NCBI RefSeq assembly: GCF_003987145.1
Contig: NZ_PIPL01000001.1
Span: 1-64,000, forward strand
Source: Aliidiomarina minuta
Lineage (GTDB): Bacteria; Pseudomonadota; Gammaproteobacteria; Enterobacterales; Alteromonadaceae
Length of the DNA stretch: 64,000 nt
Direction of reading: 5' to 3'
Shown here piece after piece: positions 1 through 7,713 of the stretch (position 1 is its first letter; every line of letters begins with the position of its first letter). The position numbers and the translations under genes were made by a program. The notes beneath the pieces are model-generated. The model worked only from the letters and a program-made list of their open reading frames with translations. It was not told where the DNA came from and made no database searches.

Positions 1-4
1 AATT

Positions 5-124
5 TGTCTGGCGGCCATAGCGACGTGGAACCACCTGAATCCATTCCGAACTCAGCAGTGAAACATGTCAGCGCCGATGGTAGTGTGGGGCTTCCCCATG
101 TGAGAGTAGGACACCGCCAGGCAT
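5..124 (+). rRNA. rrf: 5S ribosomal RNA
   Basis: The stretch matches the gammaproteobacterial 5S rRNA from its 5' terminal helix (TGTCTGGCGGCC) to the complementary 3' end (CCGCCAGGCAT), about 120 nt, with the conserved CCGAACTCAG and GCGCCGATGGTAGTG blocks. It should be the last gene of an rrn operon whose 16S and 23S genes lie before the window. A rho-independent terminator follows within 15 nt. Confidence 0.95.
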
Positions 125-137
125 CCAAACGAAGAAA

Positions 138-168
138 ACCCCAGCCATCCGGCTGGGGTTTTTTCGTT
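138..168 (+). terminator. Terminator of the rrn operon
   Basis: Perfect 10-bp stem AACCCCAGCC / GGCTGGGGTT with a 4-nt loop (atcc), followed directly by a T-rich tract. It lies just after the 5S rRNA, so it should end the rrn transcript. Confidence 0.9.
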
Positions 169-190
169 TTAAAGCCCGCCGTGTCCCCCA

Positions 191-505
191 ACACCTCGGT
201 AGGGCAGGCCGTGCCTGCCGTCCAGGTTGGATACCACCGCGAAACCCCGCGACGTATCTGATACCCGACAACCACAGCATTGCCGATACCCCAACCACCG
301 CAACGGCAGGTGGAACGTATCCAGATCGCAAATGAATACCCCATCGCGGACACAACGACATCGCACGGCAGGTGGAACCTGCCCTACGGTGCAACGTATC
401 CAGACCGCAAATGAATACCGCATCGCGGGCGCAACGACATCGCACCGCAGGCTGAGCCTGCCCTACCAGTATGTATCGGGCGTCAGACATCGCACGGCAA
501 GTGGT
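191..505. repeat. REP-like palindromes in 79-bp tandem units
   Basis: This 340-bp gap holds no credible gene. It contains palindromes with a GTAG foot: GTAG-GGCAGGC-cgt-GCCTGCC at 199-219 on the plus strand, and minus-strand versions at 367-387 and 447-466. The last two sit in a 79-bp unit repeated in tandem (314-392 and 393-471, beginning AACGTATCCAGA), with degenerate partial copies before (about 249-313) and after (about 470-505). A GTAG tetranucleotide followed by a GC-rich hairpin is the known layout of REP elements mobilised by REP-associated tyrosine transposases. No such transposase is in this window. Confidence 0.65.
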
Positions 506-511
506 GTTGGT

Positions 512-1369
512 TTAATTGATTACCCATTCCAGGCCGAAGCGTATGCCCCAGCCGCTGGTGACCTGATTTCTCTCTTGTAAGTCACGTTGGCTGTTATAGA
601 CACTTAACGTACGTTCAAATGAGTACTGCAAGCCAAGGTAACTGCTAAAAGAGGAAGTCGGGGCGAATTCAAGCTGCAAGCCTGGGAGCAGGTCGTCAGT
701 TTTGACATAGCCACCGGGGGAAAATTGATTTGAATTCGACAATTGGTAGAAACGAATCTCAACTTCAAATTCTGCTTTTAACGACCAGTCGTCATTTAAC
801 TGATAGCGAATCATAGTTTCAGGGAACCCCAAGGCTCCAGACCATCGACTTTCGTTACCAGCATCCCAGTTAAGTCCTAGTATTGGATAATACACAGGAT
901 CAACGGGGTGATAAAAGGCGCCGACACCTGCAAAGAGCATTATGTCGTCATTGTATGGTGTGAGGGCGATTAACTGCGGGTTGTACGTTAGCGAATCTTT
1001 AGTGATCGAGTTTTCAAAACCGGCGATAGCATAGAGTTTTGCCCAGACTGACCAGTTGTCAGTAACTTCACCAAAATATTGAAGACCAGGAGCAATCCGG
1101 GTTAATGAGCCCCAGTCTGGATCTCCAGAAATAACCTCTCGCTGTCGCCAATTGTAATCTCTATGGTCGACTTCAAAGAGAAAAGCATGCCGTTCAATCT
1201 CTATCTGGTATTCGTTCAGACTAAAGGAATTTTCCTGCCCACTTAATCTGGATGATTCCGTACTGAGGTAGCGCATGTGAAAGTCAGTACTGAGCTCCTC
1301 ATCTGATGAATGAGCTGAAGCGATGGCTAGCAAAAAGAGGCTGCTGATAAAAGTGGCAGAAATACGCAT
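512..1369 (-). CDS. Predicted outer-membrane beta-barrel protein
   Basis: A 285-residue protein with an N-terminal signal peptide (about residues 1-19, ending ASAHS). The rest alternates aromatic and polar residues in short strands and ends in an aromatic strand (IRFGLEWVIN), as in outer-membrane barrels. I do not recognise a named family with confidence; the length and pattern resemble uncharacterised DUF-type barrels (possibly DUF6268). It is divergent from the TonB receptor at 1486 and shares a roughly 115-bp intergenic region with it. No catalytic motif is visible, and the function is unknown. Confidence 0.7.
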   Translation of the reverse strand: MRISATFISSLFLLAIASAHSSDEELSTDFHMRYLSTESSRLSGQENSFSLNEYQIEIERHAFLFEVDHRDYNWRQREVISGDPDWGSLTRIAPGLQYFGEVTDNWSVWAKLYAIAGFENSITKDSLTYNPQLIALTPYNDDIMLFAGVGAFYHPVDPVYYPILGLNWDAGNESRWSGALGFPETMIRYQLNDDWSLKAEFEVEIRFYQLSNSNQFSPGGYVKTDDLLPGLQLEFAPTSSFSSYLGLQYSFERTLSVYNSQRDLQERNQVTSGWGIRFGLEWVIN

Positions 1370-1485
1370 AGGGTTCAGTTAATAAGGAAATAATAGTTAT
1401 ATCTTACTAAAAAAAGATATTAAGCCCCTGTGTTTTTGTAAGCTATATTAGCTGTATAAACGTATAGATGTCTAAAGAGGTCAGT

Positions 1486-3894
1486 ATGAAAGTAAAATCT
1501 TTATCCGTTGCTATTGTTGTAGCGCTGGGTTCAGCAAGTTCAAATGGTATAGCGCAGTCGGAATCAGCCACTGCAGAGCCGGCAGAGCGTATTACGGTGA
1601 TAGGTTCTCGCCTGAGCCAGCGCACTGCTACTGATGGCAGTGCTCCTGTTGATATTATCAGCGCTGAAGATCTGGTAGCCAGTGGTTTTACTGAAACCGC
1701 ACGGGCACTGCAGTATGCAGTACCGAGCTTTAATTTTCCCAGTTCTTCGATTACGGATGGTTCGGATGCGGTAAGACCCGCTTCGTTACGGGGGCTCTCT
1801 CCAGATCACACCTTAGTGCTTATTAATGGTAAGCGTCGTCATAGTAGCGCTTTAGTGCATCTTAACGGAACGACCGGGCGGGGCAGTTCCAACGCTGATT
1901 TAAATGCGATTCCTATTTCTGCTATCCAGCGTATTGAAGTATTGCGTGACGGCGCGGCCGCCCAGTATGGTTCGGATGCTATCGCGGGTGTGATTAATAT
2001 TGTTTTAAAGAATAACGCTTCCGGTGGTGATATTAACCTGAACCTTGGTCAGACGTATGAAGGTGATGGAGAGCAGGTTAAATTGCACGGTAGTACCGGC
2101 TTTAATCTGGGCGGCCGTGGTGCCTTAACTTTATCTGCTGAATATCACAATAAGAACAGAACGAACAGGGCTGGGTTGGATCCTCGGCAACAGTATCCTT
2201 TGCTGGAGGATGGGTCTGAAGATCCCCGCGAAGAGACCTTTGATCGTTTAAGCCATCATGTCGGCGATGCTGACTTTGAGAATATCGCCTTATTCTTTAA
2301 CGCTGATTATGTTCTGGATGAAGGCGATATTTATGCTTTTGGTGGTATCAGCGAACGCACAACACAATCCGGTGCTTTTTACCGAAGAGCTCTGGACAAC
2401 CGTAATTTGCTCGAGGTATACCCTGATGGCTTTTTGCCTTTATTGAGTCCGGAAACTTCGGACGTCTCTTTTGTGACTGGGTATCGGCGTAACCTGGGAG
2501 AGTGGTTAGCCGATGTCAGCCTGGGTTATGGCCAAAGTGAGTTTGTATACCGCCTTGAAAATTCCCTGAATGCCTCGCTGGGTCCAACGTCGCCCAACGA
2601 GTTTAATGCCGGCACGCTGGAAACTGATGAATTGAATCTGAATGCAGAAATTTCCAGATTTATCCCTTTTTATAATTACTCGGATCTGTCCGTTGCTCTG
2701 GGTGCTAACTTCCGTGAAAACTCTTACACCATTCGTGCCGGTGATGAGCAATCTTATATTAGGGGGGAGGGCGAATATCAGGATCGCCCGGCAGGCAGCC
2801 AGGGCTTTACCGGCTTTAGTCCTGATTCTGAAGTGGATGAATCGCGCGATAACCTGGGTCTTTATGTGGAACTGGAGAATGCGTTAACGGATAAGTTTCA
2901 GTGGGGCGCAGCATTGCGTTATGAAGACTATTCTGACTTTGGTGACAACTGGAGCTGGAAATTATCTGGCCGTTATGACCTGACCGATCAGCTGGCAGTC
3001 CGGGCGACTACCAATACCGGTTTCCGTGCGCCCAGTGTGCAGCAACTGTATTTTACTAATATTTCCACTTTGTTTGTTAATCGCGACGGAGAGCTGGTAC
3101 CTGAACAGTCGGGTACTTTTAATAACCTGAGCGATGTAGCCCAGGCTCTGGAAGTGGGGAATCTGCAGCCGGAGGAGTCGCAAAGTTACAGCCTGGGACT
3201 GGTATGGAGTGGATATAACGGCTTCTCGTTATCCATTGATGCGTTTCAGATTGAAATTGATGACCGCATTATCCTTTCCAGTTCACTGGTACCTTCTGAC
3301 TCAGCAGCCGTTGAGCAGGCGCTGGCCGAAGCCGGTGCTGATAATGCCCGTTTCTTTATTAACGCGGTGGACACGACGACCCGTGGCCTGGATATTGTGG
3401 CAACCCAGGATTTTAATTTAGGCGAGTACGGCAGCCTTCGTGCACAGGCGGCTTATGGTTATAATGAAACCCAGATTGATGCGGTGAACCTGCCTCAGAT
3501 TCTGGATGGCCTTGAAGAGAGGCTGTTTGATAATGTAGAGCGAACCCGAATGACCCGTTCGGTGCCACGTCACACCGGAACCCTCTCGCTTGCCCACACT
3601 TATGATCGTTTACAGACCAACCTGGCATTCAGCTATTTTGGTGATTATGAACTGGAAAATAATCAGGGAGTACGTACTAACTTTAGCGGCAAATGGGTGG
3701 TTGATTTATCTGCCCGTTACCAAATTACCGAACAGTGGTCGATAAGAGCCGGGGCTCAGAATTTGTTTGATCAGTATCCGGATGAACAGCTTCCTGAAAA
3801 TCAGTTTAATGGTATTTTCCGTTACCCCAATACAAATGCGCCTTTTGGATTTAACGGGGGCTATTATTATACGGAATTGAGTTATCGGTTCTAA
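1486..3894 (+). CDS. TonB-dependent outer-membrane receptor
   Basis: About 802 residues. A signal peptide ends near GIAQS, then a TonB-box-like ITVIGSRL, a plug domain with RGLSPDHTLVLINGKRRH and the conserved VLRDGAAAQYGSDAIAGVINIVLK-type plug end (about residues 140-170), and a long barrel whose last strand is TELSYRF with terminal phenylalanine. Such receptors import siderophores, vitamins or peptides using ExbBD-TonB energy; the substrate cannot be read from the sequence. I start at 1486, the second in-frame ATG, because AAAGAGG lies just upstream; an ATG at 1468 would add six residues. A strong terminator follows, so the gene is probably monocistronic. I see no convincing Fur box. Confidence 0.9.
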   Translation: MKVKSLSVAIVVALGSASSNGIAQSESATAEPAERITVIGSRLSQRTATDGSAPVDIISAEDLVASGFTETARALQYAVPSFNFPSSSITDGSDAVRPASLRGLSPDHTLVLINGKRRHSSALVHLNGTTGRGSSNADLNAIPISAIQRIEVLRDGAAAQYGSDAIAGVINIVLKNNASGGDINLNLGQTYEGDGEQVKLHGSTGFNLGGRGALTLSAEYHNKNRTNRAGLDPRQQYPLLEDGSEDPREETFDRLSHHVGDADFENIALFFNADYVLDEGDIYAFGGISERTTQSGAFYRRALDNRNLLEVYPDGFLPLLSPETSDVSFVTGYRRNLGEWLADVSLGYGQSEFVYRLENSLNASLGPTSPNEFNAGTLETDELNLNAEISRFIPFYNYSDLSVALGANFRENSYTIRAGDEQSYIRGEGEYQDRPAGSQGFTGFSPDSEVDESRDNLGLYVELENALTDKFQWGAALRYEDYSDFGDNWSWKLSGRYDLTDQLAVRATTNTGFRAPSVQQLYFTNISTLFVNRDGELVPEQSGTFNNLSDVAQALEVGNLQPEESQSYSLGLVWSGYNGFSLSIDAFQIEIDDRIILSSSLVPSDSAAVEQALAEAGADNARFFINAVDTTTRGLDIVATQDFNLGEYGSLRAQAAYGYNETQIDAVNLPQILDGLEERLFDNVERTRMTRSVPRHTGTLSLAHTYDRLQTNLAFSYFGDYELENNQGVRTNFSGKWVVDLSARYQITEQWSIRAGAQNLFDQYPDEQLPENQFNGIFRYPNTNAPFGFNGGYYYTELSYRF

Positions 3895-3907
3895 AAAATA
3901 GTCAGCA

Positions 3908-3937
3908 AAGCCAGTTCATACTGAACTGGCTTTTTTT
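3908..3937 (+). terminator. Terminator after the TonB receptor
   Basis: Perfect 11-bp stem AAGCCAGTTCA / TGAACTGGCTT with a 3-nt loop, running into seven T. It ends exactly where the next reading frame can begin. Confidence 0.9.
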
Positions 3938-4552
3938 ATGGGTTTGGCGGATCATTCAGGGATGCAGATTTCCGATTTATACTTATTGAACTTGCCTCAG
4001 GCGAGCGTTTACTATTTGCCGAACTGGCTGAATGCAAGCCGGGCTTCTGATTTAGAGCAGAGGCTGCGTGATGAACTGGACTGGCATCAGGGTGATGTTA
4101 AGGTCTTTGGCCGCTGGCATAAAACTCCTCGCCTGCAGGCCTGGCATGGCGATCCTGACGTTCAATATCGTTATTCAGGAAAAACTCTTAACGCAATGCC
4201 CTGGACACCCGCACTGGATAACCTGCGTTTTGAACTGCAAAAAATGGATATCGCAACCAACGCGGTACTTGCCAATCTCTATCGCGATGGCAATGATAAA
4301 ATGGGTTGGCATAGTGATAATGAACCCGAATTGGGAGAGCAACCGGTGATTGCTTCGGTCAGCTTGGGAGCGGAACGTGATTTTTTGCTCCGTCACCGTA
4401 AGCTGCAGCATAAATGCAGTCTGACATTAAAGCACGGTAGTTTGCTGGTTATGTCTGGCGACACTCAGCACTATTGGCAACATAGTCTGCCGGTGCGCAA
4501 AAAAGTTAGTGAGAGCCGCATAAACCTGACCTTTCGCCGACTGCGTGACTAA
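3938..4552 (+). CDS. AlkB-family 2-oxoglutarate/Fe(II) dioxygenase
   Basis: About 204 residues of the AlkB nucleic-acid demethylase family, which removes N-alkyl lesions from bases by oxidation. The iron ligands are visible: HxD in GWHSDNE (about residue 124) and the distal His in YWQHSLPV, followed by the 2-oxoglutarate-binding RINLTFR. A nucleotide-recognition-lid region with PRLQAWHGD and YRYSG precedes them, as in AlkB2/ALKBH2-like proteins. The start is uncertain: the ATG at 3938 abuts the preceding terminator and has no ribosome site, and 3962 would also leave the domain intact. It is followed closely by the BolA gene on the same strand. It is not in an Ada-type operon. Confidence 0.85.
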   Translation: MGLADHSGMQISDLYLLNLPQASVYYLPNWLNASRASDLEQRLRDELDWHQGDVKVFGRWHKTPRLQAWHGDPDVQYRYSGKTLNAMPWTPALDNLRFELQKMDIATNAVLANLYRDGNDKMGWHSDNEPELGEQPVIASVSLGAERDFLLRHRKLQHKCSLTLKHGSLLVMSGDTQHYWQHSLPVRKKVSESRINLTFRRLRD

Positions 4553-4586
4553 CTTATACTAGCGACTCAGATAAAGGAGCAGCCGT

Positions 4587-4892
4587 ATGTCAGTAGAACA
4601 ACGTATTGAATCACTTCTAAGGCAGAATTTAACGCCGGATTATCTTGAAGTTGTTAATGAGAGCCACATGCATGGTGGCTCGGCGACTGAATCCCACTTT
4701 AAAGTTATTGTTGTTAGCACTCACTTTTCAGGTCAGCGTCTGCTGGCACGCCACCGGCAAATTAATAAATTATTAGCGGACGAACTGGCAGGCCCTGTTC
4801 ATGCGCTTGCGATGCATACCTACACTCCTGAAGAATGGCAGGAGGAACAGCAAGCGCCCGATTCCCCCGCCTGCCTGGGCGGTAGTAAGTAG
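4587..4892 (+). CDS. bolA: BolA family protein
   Basis: A 101-residue protein with the BolA fold: an N-terminal helix (VEQRIESLLRQNL), the loop ESHMHGG and the strand-helix segment HFKVIVVSTHFSGQRLLARHRQIN. BolA proteins partner monothiol glutaredoxins in iron-sulfur cluster handling and also act in stress morphology. The conserved His of the HFKV segment, a known cluster-ligand position in the family, is present. AAAGGAG lies 7 nt before the ATG. The last 20 residues are a low-complexity tail. BolA and IbaG paralogues are hard to separate by eye; the long C-terminus favours BolA. Confidence 0.85.
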   Translation: MSVEQRIESLLRQNLTPDYLEVVNESHMHGGSATESHFKVIVVSTHFSGQRLLARHRQINKLLADELAGPVHALAMHTYTPEEWQEEQQAPDSPACLGGSK

Positions 4893-4931
4893 CTGTTAGC
4901 TACTCAGATGTGTTACCCGCAATGCATGGGG

Positions 4932-4937
4932 TACAAT
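4932..4937 (+). promoter_or_regulatory. Possible -10 element for fabV
   Basis: TACAAT lies 39 nt before the fabV ATG, in the short gap after bolA. A -35 element is poor (TGTTAC at a short spacing), so the call is tentative. Confidence 0.35.
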
Positions 4938-4975
4938 GGTTATTATCAGAAAACTAACGAAAATAAGGTTATTCC

Positions 4976-6166
4976 ATGGTTATCAAGCCGAAGATCAGAG
5001 GTTTTATCTGCACCAACTCCCATCCGGTTGGATGTGCCGAAAACGTAAAACAACAAATACAGTATGTAAAAGCACAACCTGAACTTAAGCAGGGCCCGAA
5101 ACGTGTCCTGGTTATTGGCTGCTCTACAGGTTACGGCCTGGCGACACGCATAGTGTCTGCCTTTGGTAATAAAGCGGATACGCTTGGCGTCTGTTTTGAA
5201 AAAGAACCCACCGAAAAACGAACGGGCACAGCTGGCTGGTATAATACCGCGGCGTTTCACGACCAAGCCCATGCAGCTGGTTTATATGCTGAGTCTATTA
5301 ATGGTGATGCGTTTTCTGATGAGATCAAAGAGCAGACTATTGCGGCGATAAAAGCCAACATGGGGCAGGTTGATTTGGTCGTTTATAGCCTGGCGTCGCC
5401 TAAGCGAAAAGACCCGGAAAGTGGCGAGGTTTTCAGTTCCACCCTAAAACCTGTAGGTCAGGCATATACCACTAAAACCTACGATACCGATAAAGATAAG
5501 GTGCACGAAATAACTCTGGAACCTGCTACAGAGAAAGAAATTGCGGATACTGTTAAAGTCATGGGCGGCGAAGACTGGGAACGCTGGATTAAATTTCTGC
5601 ATGAGGCTGGTGTTCTTGCGGACGGCTGTAAAACAACGGCTTACACCTATATTGGCAAGCAGTTAACCTGGCCCATTTATGGTCACGCCACTATAGGTCT
5701 GGCTAAAGAAGATTTGGATCGGGCCGCTAACGACTTACGTCAGTCATATCAGGAGATTAACCTGGAAGCTTATGTTTCGGGTTTAAAAGCGCTGGTTACT
5801 CAGGCAAGTTCTGCTATTCCGGTAATGCCTTTATATATCTCGTTAATGTACGGTGTGATGAAAAAAGACGGGACTCACGAGGGCTGTATCGAACAGGCTT
5901 ATCGTTTATTTGTTGAGGGTTTATATAGTTCACAACCTAATCTCGATGAAGCACGGCGGTTACGTGTGGATGGCAAAGAGACGAATGACGAGACACAGGG
6001 CAAAATAGAAACGTTGTGGCATCAGGTGACTCAGGATAATTTTCATCAGTTAGCTGATTATAAGGGATACCATCAGGACTTTCTGAATCTGTTCGGTTTT
6101 GGTTTTGAAGGTGTTGATTATGATGCCGATGTTGATCCGCAAGTGAGCTGGGGTAAGAATAAATAA
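4976..6166 (+). CDS. fabV: Trans-2-enoyl-ACP/CoA reductase FabV
   Basis: A 396-residue enoyl reductase that performs the NADH-dependent last step of each fatty-acid elongation cycle. The N-terminus (MVIKPKIRGFICTNSHP), the nucleotide-binding GCSTGYGLATR (about residues 48-58), YSLASPKRKDP and the catalytic Tyr-(8)-Lys pair (Y235 and K244 in IYGHATIGLAK) are all typical. FabV is longer than FabI, uses an eight-residue Tyr-Lys spacing instead of six, and in other species is known to be insensitive to triclosan. No fabI is seen here. The ribosome site AAGG lies 8 nt before the ATG. A leader and promoter for nqr follow it. Confidence 0.95.
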   Translation: MVIKPKIRGFICTNSHPVGCAENVKQQIQYVKAQPELKQGPKRVLVIGCSTGYGLATRIVSAFGNKADTLGVCFEKEPTEKRTGTAGWYNTAAFHDQAHAAGLYAESINGDAFSDEIKEQTIAAIKANMGQVDLVVYSLASPKRKDPESGEVFSSTLKPVGQAYTTKTYDTDKDKVHEITLEPATEKEIADTVKVMGGEDWERWIKFLHEAGVLADGCKTTAYTYIGKQLTWPIYGHATIGLAKEDLDRAANDLRQSYQEINLEAYVSGLKALVTQASSAIPVMPLYISLMYGVMKKDGTHEGCIEQAYRLFVEGLYSSQPNLDEARRLRVDGKETNDETQGKIETLWHQVTQDNFHQLADYKGYHQDFLNLFGFGFEGVDYDADVDPQVSWGKNK

Positions 6167-6202
6167 TTTCCCTGGTTGCCATAGCAAGCCTGTGTAAAAA
6201 AA

Positions 6203-6211
6203 TGCTAAAAT
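6203..6211 (+). promoter_or_regulatory. Extended -10 promoter for the nqr operon
   Basis: TGCTAAAAT fits an extended -10 (TGnTANAAT). A TTGCCA hexamer at 6176 is too far away to be the matching -35. Transcription from here would give a leader of roughly 150 nt before nqrA. Confidence 0.5.
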
Positions 6212-6237
6212 GCGGGCCTTAGGAGCAAGACAAATTT

Positions 6238-6300
6238 ACAAAACCCCCCGTGTGGTCTTTAGAAGAAGGCTCTGACACGGGGGTGTAGCTATGTTTTTTT
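6238..6300 (+). promoter_or_regulatory. Structured 5' leader of nqrA
   Basis: A 9-bp GC-rich stem, CCCCCGTGT (6245-6253) with ACACGGGGG (6275-6283), encloses a 21-nt purine-rich loop. A possible outer ACA/TGT extension and a run of seven T (6294-6300) about 10 nt after the stem follow. The T run is too far from the stem for a standard terminator. The element may be an attenuator, a translation-control structure or an unclassified cis-RNA; I cannot assign a family. Confidence 0.5.
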
Positions 6301-6370
6301 ATCGAGGAATTCGGCTGTCAGGCTGAAATTTAAGTTTCAATCTTCCCTAAATTGAGTAGTGCTAACGCGT

Positions 6371-7711
6371 ATGATTACGATAAAGAAAGGACTGGATATC
6401 CCAATTGCGGGGGCTCCACAGCAAATCATTGAAGACGGTCCTGCCGTCAAGTCAGTAGCTACACTGGGTGAAGAGTACGTGGGAATGCGCCCGACCATGC
6501 ATGTCCAGGTCGAAGACCGGGTCAAAAAAGGTCAGATTCTTTTTGAAGATAAAAAGAATCCAGGTGTAAAATTCACGGCTCCAGCTTCCGGTGTAGTAAC
6601 GGCTATTAATCGTGGTGCCAGACGTGTTCTGCAATCCGTTGTTATCGATATCGATGGTGACGAGCAGGAGACCTTTTCCAAGTACGATTCCGCTAAGCTG
6701 ACCCAGCTAAGCCGTGAAAATGTACAGGAAAATCTGGTGGAGTCTGGTATGTGGGTTGCCCTGCGTACCCGCCCTTATTCACGCTCCCCTAAACTTGATG
6801 CAGAAGCTAAAGCTATCTTTGTTAATGCAATGGATACTAATCCATTAGCAGGTGACCCTGCTGCAGTCATTAAAGAGAACTCGCAGGCTTTTATTGACGG
6901 TTTGAAAGTGGTTAGTCGCCTGACAGAAGGAAAGCTATACCTGGCTACTGCACCAGATGCAGAGATTGACGCTGGTGATGCGCCTGTTACTCATGAAACC
7001 TTTAAGGGTCCACACCCAGCGGGTAACGTGGGTACCCATATTCACTTCCTGGAAGGTGCTGACATGGGCTTTCAGGTCTGGCATGTCGGTTATCAGGACG
7101 TAATTGCTATCGGTAAGTTATTCACTACCGGTGAAATATTCACCGATAGAGTGGTTGCGCTTGGCGGTCCTGGTGCTAAGAATCCTCGTTTATTGCGTAC
7201 CCGTTTGGGAGCCAATCTGGATCAACTGCTTAAAGGTGAAGTCGAAGGTGACAATCAGCGCGTGGTATCTGGGTCTGTTCTGAATGGACACAAAGCTGAT
7301 GGGCCGCATGCATTTTTAGGTCGTTTTCATAACCAGGTGTCTGTACTGGGTGAAGGCGATGAAAAATTGCCTTTGGGTTGGATATGGCCAGGTAAAGAGA
7401 TGCATTCGATTACGCGTGCTTATTTAGGCCACCTGTTCCCGAAAAAGCTATTCAACATGACAGCTTCAACCAATGGTTCTGAGCGCGCTATGGTGCCGAT
7501 CGGAAACTATGAGCGTGTAATGCCGCTGGACGTTGTTCCAACGCTATTGTTACGTTCTATTGTTTCGGGTGATATCGAGACAGCCCAGGAACTGGGCTGT
7601 TTAGAAATGGATGAAGAAGATCTGGCTCTGTGCACTTATGTTTGCCCCGGTAAATATGAGTATGGCACGGCACTTCGTGAGTGTCTCACTACCATTGAGA
7701 AAGAAGGCTAA
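6371..7711 (+). CDS. nqrA: Na+-translocating NADH:quinone reductase subunit A
   Basis: A 446-residue peripheral subunit of the six-subunit sodium pump that oxidises NADH and reduces ubiquinone while exporting Na+. NqrA contributes to quinone binding. The start MITIKKGLDIPIAG is the family's usual N-terminus, and length agrees with other NqrA proteins. I place the start at the ATG at 6371; a GTG 12 nt upstream would add four residues. No strong ribosome site is visible, which could matter given the structured leader. Two bases separate its stop from nqrB, so the operon is tightly packed. Confidence 0.95.
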   Translation: MITIKKGLDIPIAGAPQQIIEDGPAVKSVATLGEEYVGMRPTMHVQVEDRVKKGQILFEDKKNPGVKFTAPASGVVTAINRGARRVLQSVVIDIDGDEQETFSKYDSAKLTQLSRENVQENLVESGMWVALRTRPYSRSPKLDAEAKAIFVNAMDTNPLAGDPAAVIKENSQAFIDGLKVVSRLTEGKLYLATAPDAEIDAGDAPVTHETFKGPHPAGNVGTHIHFLEGADMGFQVWHVGYQDVIAIGKLFTTGEIFTDRVVALGGPGAKNPRLLRTRLGANLDQLLKGEVEGDNQRVVSGSVLNGHKADGPHAFLGRFHNQVSVLGEGDEKLPLGWIWPGKEMHSITRAYLGHLFPKKLFNMTASTNGSERAMVPIGNYERVMPLDVVPTLLLRSIVSGDIETAQELGCLEMDEEDLALCTYVCPGKYEYGTALRECLTTIEKEG

Positions 7712-7713
7712 GC

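Noticed and set aside
4..580. Several overlapping open frames across the 5S rRNA and the region to 580, on both strands
   Set aside because: They read through the 5S rRNA, its terminator and REP-like repeats, have no start signals, and their translations are low-complexity repeat products.
1370..1467. A Fur box for the TonB receptor
   Set aside because: The region is AT-rich and I found no convincing 19-bp match to GATAATGATAATCATTATC.
6176..6181. TTGCCA as the -35 of the nqr promoter
   Set aside because: The spacing to TAAAAT is 24 nt, too long for a sigma-70 promoter.
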